Below, piece after piece: positions 1 through 10,900 of a DNA stretch of 64,000 bases. Where the stretch lies: NCBI GenBank assembly GCA_963556255.1, contig OY744612.1:19485057-19549056 (forward strand), given 5' to 3'. A program made the position numbers and the translations under genes. The notes beneath the pieces are model-generated. The model was not told the DNA's origin and made no database searches. It saw nothing but the letters and a program-made list of their open reading frames with translations. The first letter of the stretch is position 1; each line of letters begins with the position of its first letter. Origin of the DNA: Allolobophora icterica. Taxonomy: Eukaryota > Annelida > Clitellata > Crassiclitellata > Lumbricidae.

Positions 1-151
1 GCTTGAAACTCCGGATGAATGTAATTGTTAATCATCGTTTGTCTTCTATATTGATAGAGAGAAAACTACAATAGGAAAAATTAATTTATGACGCAAAGAC
101 CAAATTGGATCACTGGGGTTTGCTAATTGACAAGTTATGCCAGGAAGTCTA

Positions 152-443
152 CGTACGTACGTATGCATGTATGTATAGGTGTATGTATGAATGTATGTAT
201 TTATGTATGTATGTAAATACATATATATATAATGCATGTTTGCATATATATCTGTGTGTATGTATGTATGTATGTATGTGCATATATATACGCTATGTTT
301 GCATGTATATCTGTATGCATGTATTCCTGTATGTATGCATGTGTGTATGTATGTATGTATGTATTATGTATGTATTGGTGTATGGATGTATGAATGTGTG
401 TATTTATGTATGTATGTGCATATATATATGTATGCATGTTTGC

Positions 444-474
<31 letters not shown>

Positions 475-570
475 TGTATGTATGTATGTATGTATGTATG
501 TATGTATGTATGTATGTATGTATGTATGTATGTATGCATGTGTGTGTATGTATGTATGTATTATATGTAT
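152..570. repeat. ATGT tetranucleotide microsatellite
   Basis: Long interrupted tract of (ATGT)n, purest between 445 and 540. All frames through it are open because the unit has no stop in most registers; none is a gene. Confidence 0.97.
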
Positions 571-699
571 TGCATTCAACTGGCTATTTGGATAGCACCC
601 GTTCGAACCTCACAAAGGCGTAGTACCGGGGTAGGCCTATGGGCTGAAGCACAGCCACTTCAAGTTTAAGATCAGTACAATCAATCAGCCACGACGACA

Positions 700-1520
700 A
701 ATGCTACAGAAGTGTCTGATTCTCGTAGACATCTTTTTATTCAGTTTGCTCGGAGCGTAAATCTGTTGCCGGCGACAGAAGTCTGTTTCAGTGGACCGCA
801 GGCCATGGAACATGTAACCAATTATGGTGATATTGCACGACTCCTGTGCTTCAAGGTAACTGGGCCCTCACAGATGACGCACAGAATTAACCTTGGGAAT
901 GAACGAACGCCTGAATGAACGAGAGAATGCATGAACGAATGAATGGATGGCGTACGGTTTTCTCATGCTAATGTATGGAAACGAGGGATCTGAAGATCTC
1001 CCGCCAACTGGTACAAACAACTCTCGTAGATAATACTGAGTACTGACGGAGCCCAATCAGTAGCAGAATCTTGAATTGGATTCTATCTTCGTCAGGTAGC
1101 CAGAGCACGTATGCTGAAAGTTGAAAAATTGGTTATTGGTCATTGGCCATTAGCCTGGCTGCACGGTTCAAGACAGCTTGAAGCGGAGGGATTTGGAATC
1201 TCGGCAAGCCAGGATTACAGTAGTCTAGGAGCCCAAAGGCAAATTAAAGATGCGTTGAGCGCTAAAAGTGAAGTTTCTCCTTTCTGACCAAATCTGACGC
1301 AACTTATATAGGCATAGCCTGCACAGCAAGTTTAGGAGGACACCGTGGACAGTTCTACGTCGATAAGTGCTTCTAGGTCAAGGACAAGACGTTGAGAAGA
1401 CCAGTCCTGAAATTACGAGAGAAGCTTTTCTTAGTTAATTTTAGGCCACTGAAAAAAGGGCGTCCAATCTAAGCAATCTCATCCCATGTTTACCATCATC
1501 GTCTGCTCGTCATTCCAGCG
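700..1520. other. No gene recognised
   Basis: Unique-looking sequence with short frames only. 900-945 is a degenerate GAATGAAC repeat. The segment next to 1530 may be further decayed LINE sequence. Confidence 0.5.
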
Positions 1521-1529
1521 ATAGACATG

Positions 1530-1650
1530 TAAATCCATATGATTTATTGAGACGCGTTACAAGTATGTCATGGTTAACCGTGTCAAACGCCGCCATTGCG
1601 TCAAGAAGAGCAAGCAGCGTCACATGACCATAGTCGATGGAGTCATAGAG
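1530..1650 (-). pseudogene. LINE reverse transcriptase fragment
   Basis: The minus strand reads LLALLDAMAAFDTVNHDIL, the first catalytic block of non-LTR reverse transcriptases, with no intact frame around it. Confidence 0.7.
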
Positions 1651-1890
1651 GTCCCTCGGTGCCAGTGGAATGGAATAGGGATGAGAAGATCTTCAGGTCC
1701 CTCGGTGTCAGTGGATAAGAATGAAAAAATCTCCAGATCCCTTGGTACTAATGGAATAAGGATGAGGAAGTCTTCAGGACCCTCGGTGCCAGTGAACATG
1801 GATGAGGAAATCTTCAGGACCCTCGGTGCCAGTGGAATGAGGATGAGGAGATCTTCAGGTCCTTCGATGCCAGTGGAATAGGGATGAGGA
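1648..1890 (+). repeat. Minisatellite, about 42-45 bp unit
   Basis: Five to six diverged copies of a unit containing CCCTCGGTGCCAGTGGAAT and GATGAGGAGATCTTCAGG, running straight out of the LINE fragment. A 103-codon frame across it is a by-product of the periodicity. Confidence 0.8.
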
Positions 1891-1927
1891 GTACTTTCGT
1901 ACTTGTGTTATATGAGCATCGGTCTGC

Positions 1928-2015
1928 TCATTGATCAGCTTGTTGTAGCAACCGGGTAGGGGGCACACACTCAGTTGGTAGGGCACTGGCCCCTATGACC
2001 CCTTCGTAGAGCCGC
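1928..2015 (+). mobile_element. Possible tRNA-like SINE head fragment
   Basis: ACTCAGTTGGTAGGGCA resembles a tRNA D-arm/A-box. No B-box follows within the expected distance, so this is at best a degraded fragment. Confidence 0.3.
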
Positions 2016-2451
2016 CACTATTGTTGTTAATTAATTTTAACATCAGTTATACTGTTGCGTAAAGCGCGTCTCTGAATACTTACTCTTGAAGCGGTCCTAC
2101 AGGACTTGCATATTTATGGTTGCAATTACAATTACGATATTAAGCCTATATATATATATTAGTTGTCTATCGTCAAAAAACCAGACACCATTTGAATGGT
2201 TTTAACGTAAGCTAAACAGACGTTGGTTAAGCCAAACCTTACATGACCGTCTCTATAGCAGCTTTGATGATGCAAATGCTATAAGGAGTCTTCGGAGCTA
2301 TGTCATTAACGACATAGGCGTAACTTTGGTCTACAAAGTGGGGGGGGGGGGGTTTACCAAATTGCGCATCCTTTCCCTTCCAAACTGTTAAATAATTATA
2401 ATGGCGCCCAACGAATCTATCTATATTTGGCGCCATTTATGCTCAATGCCG

Positions 2452-2600
2452 AATAATAATGATAATGATGACGATGCTGATAATAATAATAATAATAAAT
2501 ATAATAATAATGATAATAAGCGTAATAATAAATACAATAACAATTACAATAATAATTATATAATAATAATGAGAATAATAATAATAATAATAATAATTTA
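2452..2600. repeat. AAT-rich microsatellite
   Basis: Imperfect (AAT)n/(GATAAT)n. A G-run of 12 bases at 2341-2352 precedes it. Confidence 0.9.
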
Positions 2601-3405
2601 AAATTACAAACAAGAGACGTGTTTCACTATTGAAGAGACGTGTGTCGATCATAAACCTATAACAATAGACTTTTTCATAATTGAAGTGACGTGAGAAAGA
2701 CCTTTATTCTCTAAATCTAAAATTACAGACAACAGACTGGTTTCACAATTGAAATGACGTGACAAATAAGCCTTAATTCTTTAAATTTAAACTTAATGAA
2801 TAAACTTTCATAATTGAAGTGACGTAACAACGACTTTTATTCTCTAAATCGTAAAGTACTAATTAGACGTGTTCCATAATCGAAATGATGTACGTAACAA
2901 TAGCTAGTTTTTTATTCTCTCACTTTAAACTTATTAGCAATAGACTTTTTCATAATTTAAGTAACGTAACAAAGACCTTTATTCTCTAAATCTGAGATTA
3001 TAAATAATGGACGTTTTAACAATTGGAATGACCAAACAAGCCTTTATTTTCTAAAGTTAGACTTAATAACAGTAGTCTTTTAACTGAAGTGACGTAGCAA
3101 AGGCCTTTATTCTTTAAATGAAAACTTAAAATGACAATACATTTTTCCATAAATGAAGTGACGTAACAAAGGCCTCTATTGAGTCTATTCTATAAATCTA
3201 AAAAAATTAGTTACTAGATAATGTGTTTAATTATTATTGAAGTGACGTAACAATAGGCCTTTGGTTTTAAAATTAAAACTTATACAATAGACGTGTTTCA
3301 TAATAATATTAAAGTGACAAAATAGTCTTTATTCTTACAAATTTAAGTTTACTAACAATAAACCTGTTTCATACTTGAAATGACGTAACAATAGGCCTTT
3401 ATTCC
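2600..3405 (+). repeat. Tandem array of ~75-bp units carrying TGACGTAA
   Basis: About ten diverged units, each with TTGAAGTGACGTAACAA-like and CCTTTATTCTCTAAATCT-like blocks. Clear copies of the first block lie near 2683, 2752, 2817, 2955, 3098, 3158, 3240 and 3378. The TGACGTAA core resembles an ATF/CREB site. No protein is encoded. Confidence 0.75.
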
Positions 3406-3519
3406 AGGGGCGTAACTTTGATCTAGAAAGTTTGGGTAGACCTACAAAATTTCGCATTGTTCCAGGTTCGCGAATGTTAAATATATATAGGGCCTATTAC
3501 AAGCATAATAATGATTATA

Positions 3520-3573
3520 GGCTTAACGAAGATGATGATTATGATGATGGTGATAATGATGATGATGATAATG

Positions 3574-3653
<80 letters not shown>

Positions 3654-3655
3654 CA
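3520..3655. repeat. GAT/AAT microsatellite
   Basis: GAT-rich start passing into about 27 uninterrupted AAT units. Confidence 0.95.
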
Positions 3656-3950
3656 CTGGGTCCAATGAACCACGAAGGCCTGTCGTTGATAGCGGATATA
3701 GGCCGGCATCTGACCAACATTTCCGGAGACAACAGGGAAGCAAGCTTCCTGTTTCAAAGCTTATCAGTTATTATCCAACGCTTTAATGCAGTCGCTCACC
3801 TAGGTTCCTTAACAATATCGCAGCAAAAACTCGCTCGGCCGTTCCAGGAATAATTTTTTATTTTATCATATGTCTCCGGACAATTTTTTTATCTACCTGG
3901 GGGATCCTTGATACCCCGGGGCTAAAAAAAAAATAATAATAATAATAAAT
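3655..3950 (+). mobile_element. Unknown retroelement remnant, copy 1
   Basis: An AAT microsatellite is followed by a coding remnant (NHEGLSLIADIGRHL, then SGDNREASFLFQ and IQRFNAVAHLG; 3665-3850). About 50 bases later comes GGGATCCTTGATACC and then A-rich ATAATAATA. A second tail copy lies at 4000-4050. The order matches 59500-59930 on the other strand, which makes it a repeat family. I do not recognise the family. Confidence 0.6.
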
Positions 3951-4443
3951 AACATATAAATAAATATTGTTTCAAATAACAATAATTTTTTCCAAATCCT
4001 GAGGGATCCTTGATACCTCGGGTAAAAAAAAATAATAATAATAAGAGTAATAATAATAATAATAATGAGAGTGATGATGATGATGATTACACGGATGATA
4101 ATGCTCGGTAGGCCTAGTTGTTTTGAATCTTGAGGGCTTCCTCAAATAAAAAATAATGGGCAAAAACAATGGGATGAAAAGTGGGAATACGGGTACCCCT
4201 CGTGTATAACCCCCGTTAATTACGCATTATGTGAGGAGGTAGGCCTATTTACTATATCGTAAATCCAATATACTATTCCACCGACGCATAAGATAGGCCA
4301 TAACCGATTAGGCCTACAATGGAGAAGAAATACGAAGCACTTTCTACGAACAAGAGCTACATGTACAAGAGATGACTCAAGAAATACTTAGAATTGAAAA
4401 ATAATAAGACGTGGAAAGAAATTTTTCGTAAAATGGCTAGGAT

Positions 4444-4573
4444 CATAGGCGTAGACTCTGGGGGGCAGCCGGGGCACGTGCCCCTCAATAATTGAGATGG
4501 ACTGTACACCCAATGCAACAAGTGTAGAATGAATAACCAAATCCCCCAATTTTTGGACAAGTTTACGCCAGTG
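4444..4573. mobile_element. Short hAT-type MITE, copy 1
   Basis: Begins CATAGGCGTAGACT and ends AGTTTACGCCAGTG (imperfect inverted ends), flanked by the 8-bp duplication GCTAGGAT. The body is nearly identical to 23197-23336. Confidence 0.88.
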
Positions 4574-5560
4574 GCTAGGATACCCGAATCGTTTAATGAC
4601 TTTAATCCGTGGCTCAATAACGACACATTAGGCTAATATAACAAACACGATCTTCTGACGACGACGCGAACTACTTTTTAAAACGAACCAAAACCGCAGT
4701 TAGGCCTAGTATAGGGCCTACGCATCTACTTCTTTTCAAATAATTATTATAATTCGTTTCGAGTACTTCTTGAACAGTTTTCTACGAGTGGTCCGTTTTA
4801 TTATCGGAATACATCCCTTTATTTATGTTCAAGAAATATATTTTTTTTCGTGTTTGGACTTCAATTTTTCACCGCGATTTCAAACGCACCGCAATTTGGA
4901 AACCATGGGGAATTCCCACGATTACGGGAACCTATGAATGGGTCGATCGCGCAAGATAGGCTTATACGCGGAACTTTTGTATGGGGAATTTCCACGATAA
5001 CGCGGGCACCGACCTAGCGTATTGTTCGGTGCACATAATTAAGCTATAATTAAATCATTTTCCCGAGCCGCCTAATTTTATATTTCCTGGTGTTGCCTAG
5101 GAGCCTAACGATAGCCGGACTTTGAAATGAACTACGTTAAGCAATTGCGTAACCTGTGTGTCATATTGCGAAACAGGCTGTGTGAAATGAGCTGAAGATA
5201 ACGCGATTGCGAAATCCGTGAGTTGTCTTGCGAAATAAAGAGTATAACTAAAGGCTCTGGAGAGATCGCGTTCAATCGAAGATGTGACTTCCTCTCGTAT
5301 GCAGACCTCAAAAGAGGTAGAGAAATAAAAGATTTTGTCGAGACAACAAAGCTAAAAAAATCCAAAATGGTTCGTACCATCTGTTGATATTTACCTTACA
5401 GTTCGAACTGTTCGATGGCTAAGACTACTGTTGATCTTCAGGATAATTATTTTCGGAATCTAGGCCTACTGCTTCTTGGATAGCATTTATCGGTTTTTGT
5501 GAAGCCGTGCTTTGCCGTAATTGTAATCTCGAGATTTCTGCAGCACCTAACAAAGCGAAA
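4574..5560. other. No gene recognised; possible eEF2 first exon
   Basis: Mostly unique sequence. At 5367-5369 an ATG in the context CCAAAATG is followed at once by GT (GTTCGT). This is the arrangement expected of an eEF2 exon 1 that carries only the start codon, but the donor is weak and the leader is unverified. Confidence 0.25.
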
Positions 5561-5578
5561 TCGCGGGAACCAGCTTAT

Positions 5579-7646
5579 TCACAGGCGCTCAGTCAAATCA
5601 TAATCGATAGGCGTGAGGGGTGAAATCGGTTCCAGGTCAAGTTCCAAGGGATCACTCAGGCATACAGCTAAGGTGGTTGGTGTTAGGGGTTGAAACGGCG
5701 AGGAAGGTAAGGGGAAGAGGAGGAATCGGGATAGGATTTGTGAAAGAGCATTGTTTTCAGTTTTTAAGTCGAGCATAGGCCTAGGGCGGCTTCTGCGAAG
5801 GTCACGGATATGCATGAAGCAAGAGCGGGAAAGAAGAGTGATGTGTTCAGAGAAGCTAAGGTTTTGGTCAAAGATCGCAAGTAGGTTGCGGACAGGAGCA
5901 CTGGTGGTGAATGTGTGGGTGGATGCATAGTCAAGATTGAGGGAAATAGAGGGATCTGGAATATTCTCGAGTTGGTCACGCAGACATATAAGTATAATTT
6001 CAGTCTTTGACGAATTCAGGCACAGGAGATTTGATGTCATCCAGGAGGAGATTTGGTTGATCACGTGGAGAAGATCTATGGAATGGGAGAAGCTGTTTGG
6101 AGAGAAAGAGACGAATAGTTGGTTTGTGGTTTCCCAGAGGAAGCGAGGATTAGCGGATCGAGAATGAACTAATGAGGAGTATAACCTCATTTTTACCGCA
6201 GCCAGTAGGTTGTGGTATTTATTCGTGGCAGCTTTTAGGGCAGAGAGCAGTTGATAATTAGGGTTCAAGGCGTCGACGGAAAGATTGAAGGCCTGGAGAT
6301 AGGAATTATAGGCTACCAAAAGTTGTTTGAGTGAGTGCTTTTTTATATGTTTCTTCCAAGTCATACGTTGGTAGATATGGACTCCCAAAATGTGGTCAAA
6401 GTAACCTGTGTTATAGGAGTGTCATTAATCAGAGGGACATCTGGCTATAATAGTTGTGGATCTAATTTTTCTATGCGATTTAAAGATGACGAAGTTCGTT
6501 TTATCCTAAATAATTAAGAGTAAATTTGTTGGCACAAAACCAATCAGCAACTGATGTCAGCCCCACATTTACAATTTTTGCAAAGAGGGATTGTAGTGAT
6601 CCATGGGAATACAAGACATTAGTATCATCCGCAACTAAGATGAAGAAAAGTGGGGACGAAACATTTGGTAGATCATTTATATAAATTAGATACAGCAATG
6701 GGCCGAGAGTACCCCAGAGCAGGGGCGGATCCAGAAGGTTGACCAGGGGGAGGCCAAAAATAATACATACATAGAAACCAGTAGTAAACCAGTAGTTGAA
6801 AGTAGTTTGTGGACTCAAAAATTTTTCCACCAGTTCATCTCCCAAAAAATTTCATTTCATCTCCCAAAAAAGTTGATGACCTTTTTTAGTAATTGATTTT
6901 TAATATCCTAAAAAAGTTCTCTCTCCCCTGTTTTCTCATTTTACTCCTCTTGACTTCGTACCTGTTTCGTCATTTGACTCATCTACTTCGTGATGGGGGA
7001 GCCACATCCTCTGTAAATATGAAATGGGGGCCATTCTTTCATCATTTTCCTCGTCTGCTTCATGACAAGTGGGCAACATCCTATGTGTTCATTTCAAATG
7101 GGGAGGGTGCCATGACCGGATTGCCCCCCTGGATCCGCCCCTGCCCCAGAGTTAATTCTCCTTAAGTCAAAAAGGGTTCCGCTACAACCAACACATTGAA
7201 GACGATTATCAAAGTAACTGTCCCTTCCATAACTTCCCATTTTTGAAGGAGGATGTTATGGTCCACATTATCGAAAGCCTTTGCTAGATCGAAATATATC
7301 TCCATATTCATTGTTTTCTATCGCACTGGAGATCTTATCCTGCATGCTCAGCAGAGACATGAAGGGGTGCCCCGATTGGATCCCATGTTGAGAATGATAG
7401 CCTAAATTATATGAGATTTTCCCATATACTTGTTAAGGCGATCGTGCATTACTGTTTCTAAAAATACTTAGACAAGTAAGGAAGAATTGATGTGGGTCTA
7501 TAATTAGTTATGCTATCTTTCTTTTCTGCTCTCTTAAAAACAGGAAGGACTTTAGCAATTTTAGTCGCTTGCGGGACAACTCCCGTATTGGACGAACAAT
7601 TGATTATATCGGCCAAAGGCCAGGCTACGTTATCTATGAGGGTGTC
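5579..7646 (-). pseudogene. Chimeric non-LTR retrotransposon (LINE) remains
   Basis: Reading the minus strand from 7646 down, one finds reverse-transcriptase N-terminal blocks (AKVLPVFKRA, NYRPTSILP), then FDLAKAFDNVDHNILL near 7285. After the MITE at 6720-7143 come GPLLYLIYINDLPN and ADDTNVLYS (catalytic region, about 6630-6700) and GVHIYQRMTWKKHI (about 6360). The frame is broken by stops and shifts. From about 6260 downward a second LINE begins (MRLYSSLVHSRSANPRFLW). It jumps straight to the post-catalytic region (SSWMTSNLLCLNSSKTEIIL, SFSEHITLLSRSCFMHIRDL), so its catalytic core is deleted. The family resembles the CR1/L2/Jockey group. Both copies are dead. Confidence 0.85.
6720..7143. 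mobile_element. hAT-type MITE inserted in LINE
   Basis: 15-bp perfect terminal inverted repeats CAGGGGCGGATCCAG / CTGGATCCGCCCCTG and a perfect 8-bp target duplication CCCCAGAG (6712-6719, 7144-7151). It splits the LINE reverse transcriptase frame, so it is younger than that LINE. Confidence 0.93.
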
Positions 7647-7719
7647 ACGGTAAAAATAAAAGCAAATAGAAAATAAAAATGTATAAAACGGACTCCATAT
7701 GTATACAGTTTAAATGGCA

Positions 7720-7850
<131 letters not shown>

Positions 7851-7955
7851 GCTTTGCTGCCGTCTTTTTCACCTTTGTATGCCTGACTGCGATCTTCCTA
7901 TAAAAAATGGAAACATCTGTTGTAATATATCTGACTTTTGCGCGTGTTTGTCTAG

Positions 7956-10900
7956 GTGAACTTCACAATAGACGAGATCCATGAGATCATGGACAAGAAG
8001 AAAAACATCCGTAACATGTCCGTGATTGCTCATGTCGATCACGGAAAGTCAACTCTTACAGATTCTCTGATCAGCAAGGCTGGAATCATCGCTATTGCTA
8101 AGGCTGGGGAAATGAGGTTTACAGATACAAGAAAAGATGAATGTGAACGGTGCATTACCATAAAGTCCACGTAAGTCTATAGTTTCATTAATATAGCACT
8201 ATGTAATAATAGAAATGTCCTGTTTTTAGACTATTCGTGGCAATCGCCTGGGTACGTAAACAACAGTATCGAAAGCCTTTGTAGATCGGCACTGACTTAA
8301 TTCGCTCCAATAGAGCGCTGCTACATAGGCCTACTAGCCACATCCAATAATGTAATTCGCAAAGTAAGTAAGTAACAAAAAACACGAACTTTTATTACAA
8401 ATATCATAAGAAGTGATTATTTGTTCGAAATTTATAATATATAAATTGAGGTTGAGTGTTGGTGTAATCGGAATCTGACTTTTGCGGTGGTTTTGCGCAA
8501 TGCAGTTCACCTTTTTTGGCGCTTTAGGATCTACACTTAATCGTGTTCGTCACAAAGTAGGCCTACTCACTAACTATGGAGCGATTTCTTTAAACGTTTT
8601 TATAATTAAACTTTTCAAGGAATTAACCATTCATTTCGTAGACATACTACTTAATTTAGTTATGTTTCTAATAAAAATCATTTAGTTAGTTTCTAATGAA
8701 AGTTCTTGTTCATTAATTACTTGGCGAATTTGCATTATGGGATGTGGCTGGTAGGTTACGGTATTGGAGAGAAGTCAATGGCATATATATTGTTTACGTA
8801 GGCGGCAGGCCTACACAGGCAGCTTCAACCTTCAACATGGGATAAACGAAATTCGATCACAAGCACGACTAAGTTACTGCATTGTCCGCAAATGTGTTCG
8901 TGATTACCCTATTCGTGTGGTTGCATTTAAGCAAAGAAGTTTATAACAGAAATGTGTAAAAGAAACGCAAATTTCTGTTATAAGCTTAAGCTTTAACCCA
9001 AGCTTTTTATGTGTGGAATAAGGAGTTTATACATCCAGAGTTAGACAGTGCAGTCTTATGAACATAGATATTTATATGTTAATGGCCATTTATAATTATT
9101 TAACTAATGATGTTTTCTTTTTGTTTTTGTGATGCACAGTGCCATCTCCCTGTACTATACATTGCCTGAGAAAGATCTGGTGCACATCACCCAGCCCCGT
9201 GAAGAGGGATTCGCGTCTTTCCTCATCAACTTGATTGACTCGCCTGGACATGTTGACTTCTCATCCGAGGTGACGGCTGCCCTCCGTGTCACTGATGGAG
9301 CCCTAGTCGTTGTTGACTGTGTTTCTGGTGAGAAAGAGCTCATGTATGAAATTCGTCATAAAACAGCTGATGGGAGGTTTATAGAAAATCTAGCGCGAAA
9401 CCACAGAACTGCTTTGAATGAAAGTCATTATAATGTGTCAAACGGCTTGATGTTGATTTGAATACTCGGAGTTTTCTTAAATTCAAAATACGTTTTGCAA
9501 AATGAAAATTCCTGCCCTGGTCATCTCTTATGGAAAAGTTAGTTTCTTTGAATCTGGGACGCTTCCAGCTATAATCCTCCCAGGTTTGATGTGCTTCTTA
9601 ATGCAGTAACTTAGTCGTGTTAGTGGTCGAATTTCGTTTAGCACAAGTACATTTTTCATTAACAGGTGTCTGTGTCCAGACTGAAACTGTACTCCGTCAG
9701 GCAATTGCTGAGAGAATCAAACCAGTCTTGTTCATGAACAAGATGGACTTGGCTCTCCTTACTCTCCAACTGGATCCCGAGGAACTCTACCAGACGTTCC
9801 AGCGTACGGTGGAAAACGTGAACGTCATCATCGCCACGTACGGTGAGGATGGTGGACCAATGGGTGAGGTGATGGTTGACCCAGTCAAGGGTACAGTCGG
9901 CTTTGGATCTGGTCTTCATGGCTGGGCTTTCACCCTGAAGCAGTTTGCTGAAATGTACTCGGAGAAATTCAAGATTGAGGCACATAAGCTGGCGAAGAGG
10001 CTCTGGGGTGACCAGTTTTACAACCCCAAGGAAAAGAAGTGGGACAAGGATTGCAAGGAGGGATACGTTCGTGGATTTACCCAGTACATCCTGGACCCAA
10101 TCTACAAGGCAAATGATGATTTTGTTTTATCTGTTCTTGCAATATCCCTAATCGAGTTAAATAAGTTAATAATCTGAGATTTTAATGTTTGATCACCAAA
10201 TCTGCTTAGGTTACTTCATCAACTTGATCAGAACTGCATATTGTTGCCAACTAAATGTAATTATTAGGTGTTTATTGCATGAACAATCTGGCCAAAGCTG
10301 TGTGTTAATTTACAATCTCAAGTTTAAATGTAAGATTATTTACTACTTTGTAACAATATGCTTTAGCCCAGCTGTAAAACCAACTCCATCTTCCACCCCT
10401 GGTTGCAGCTTCTCTGCTGTGTAAGGCAGGTTGGTTTTGGCACCACCACTAACTTCCACGGTCCAGCATAGAAGTTTTGCTGTTGTTGACGCATCCTCTT
10501 GGAACAAACAACTTGCAGCATGACTTGGCTCCTCTGCCTCTTTTCTGTAAACGCCTGAAGACCAATCTGTTTGATCATGGTTCATTTTGTTTGATTGGTA
10601 GTGTCTTTGAGGAGTCCTTCTTCAATTGGTGTTATATAAATTTTCTTTTACAGTTGCAACTAAATTGTGCAGAAGTTTCTATACATGTGCATTTTTAACT
10701 AATTTAGATACGTTTATGGTCTTATATTAAGATATTATGGTCTTATATTAAGATACATCAATTTCTTTTTTGCAGGTCTTCGAGTTTTGCATGAAGAAGC
10801 CAAAGGAAGATGCTATTGCCCTGGCTGAGAAGTTGGGAGTTAAGCTAACTGTTGAGGAGAAGGAAAACCAGGAGAAGCAGCTGATGAAGGTTATCATGAG

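Noticed and set aside
105..623. Long open frames rich in Tyr/Met/Val/Cys
   Set aside because: They are translations of the ATGT microsatellite, open in several frames on both strands.
2336..2355. G-quadruplex from the 12-base G run
   Set aside because: A single uninterrupted G run in a decayed repeat, with no other nearby G tracts to form a stable quadruplex.
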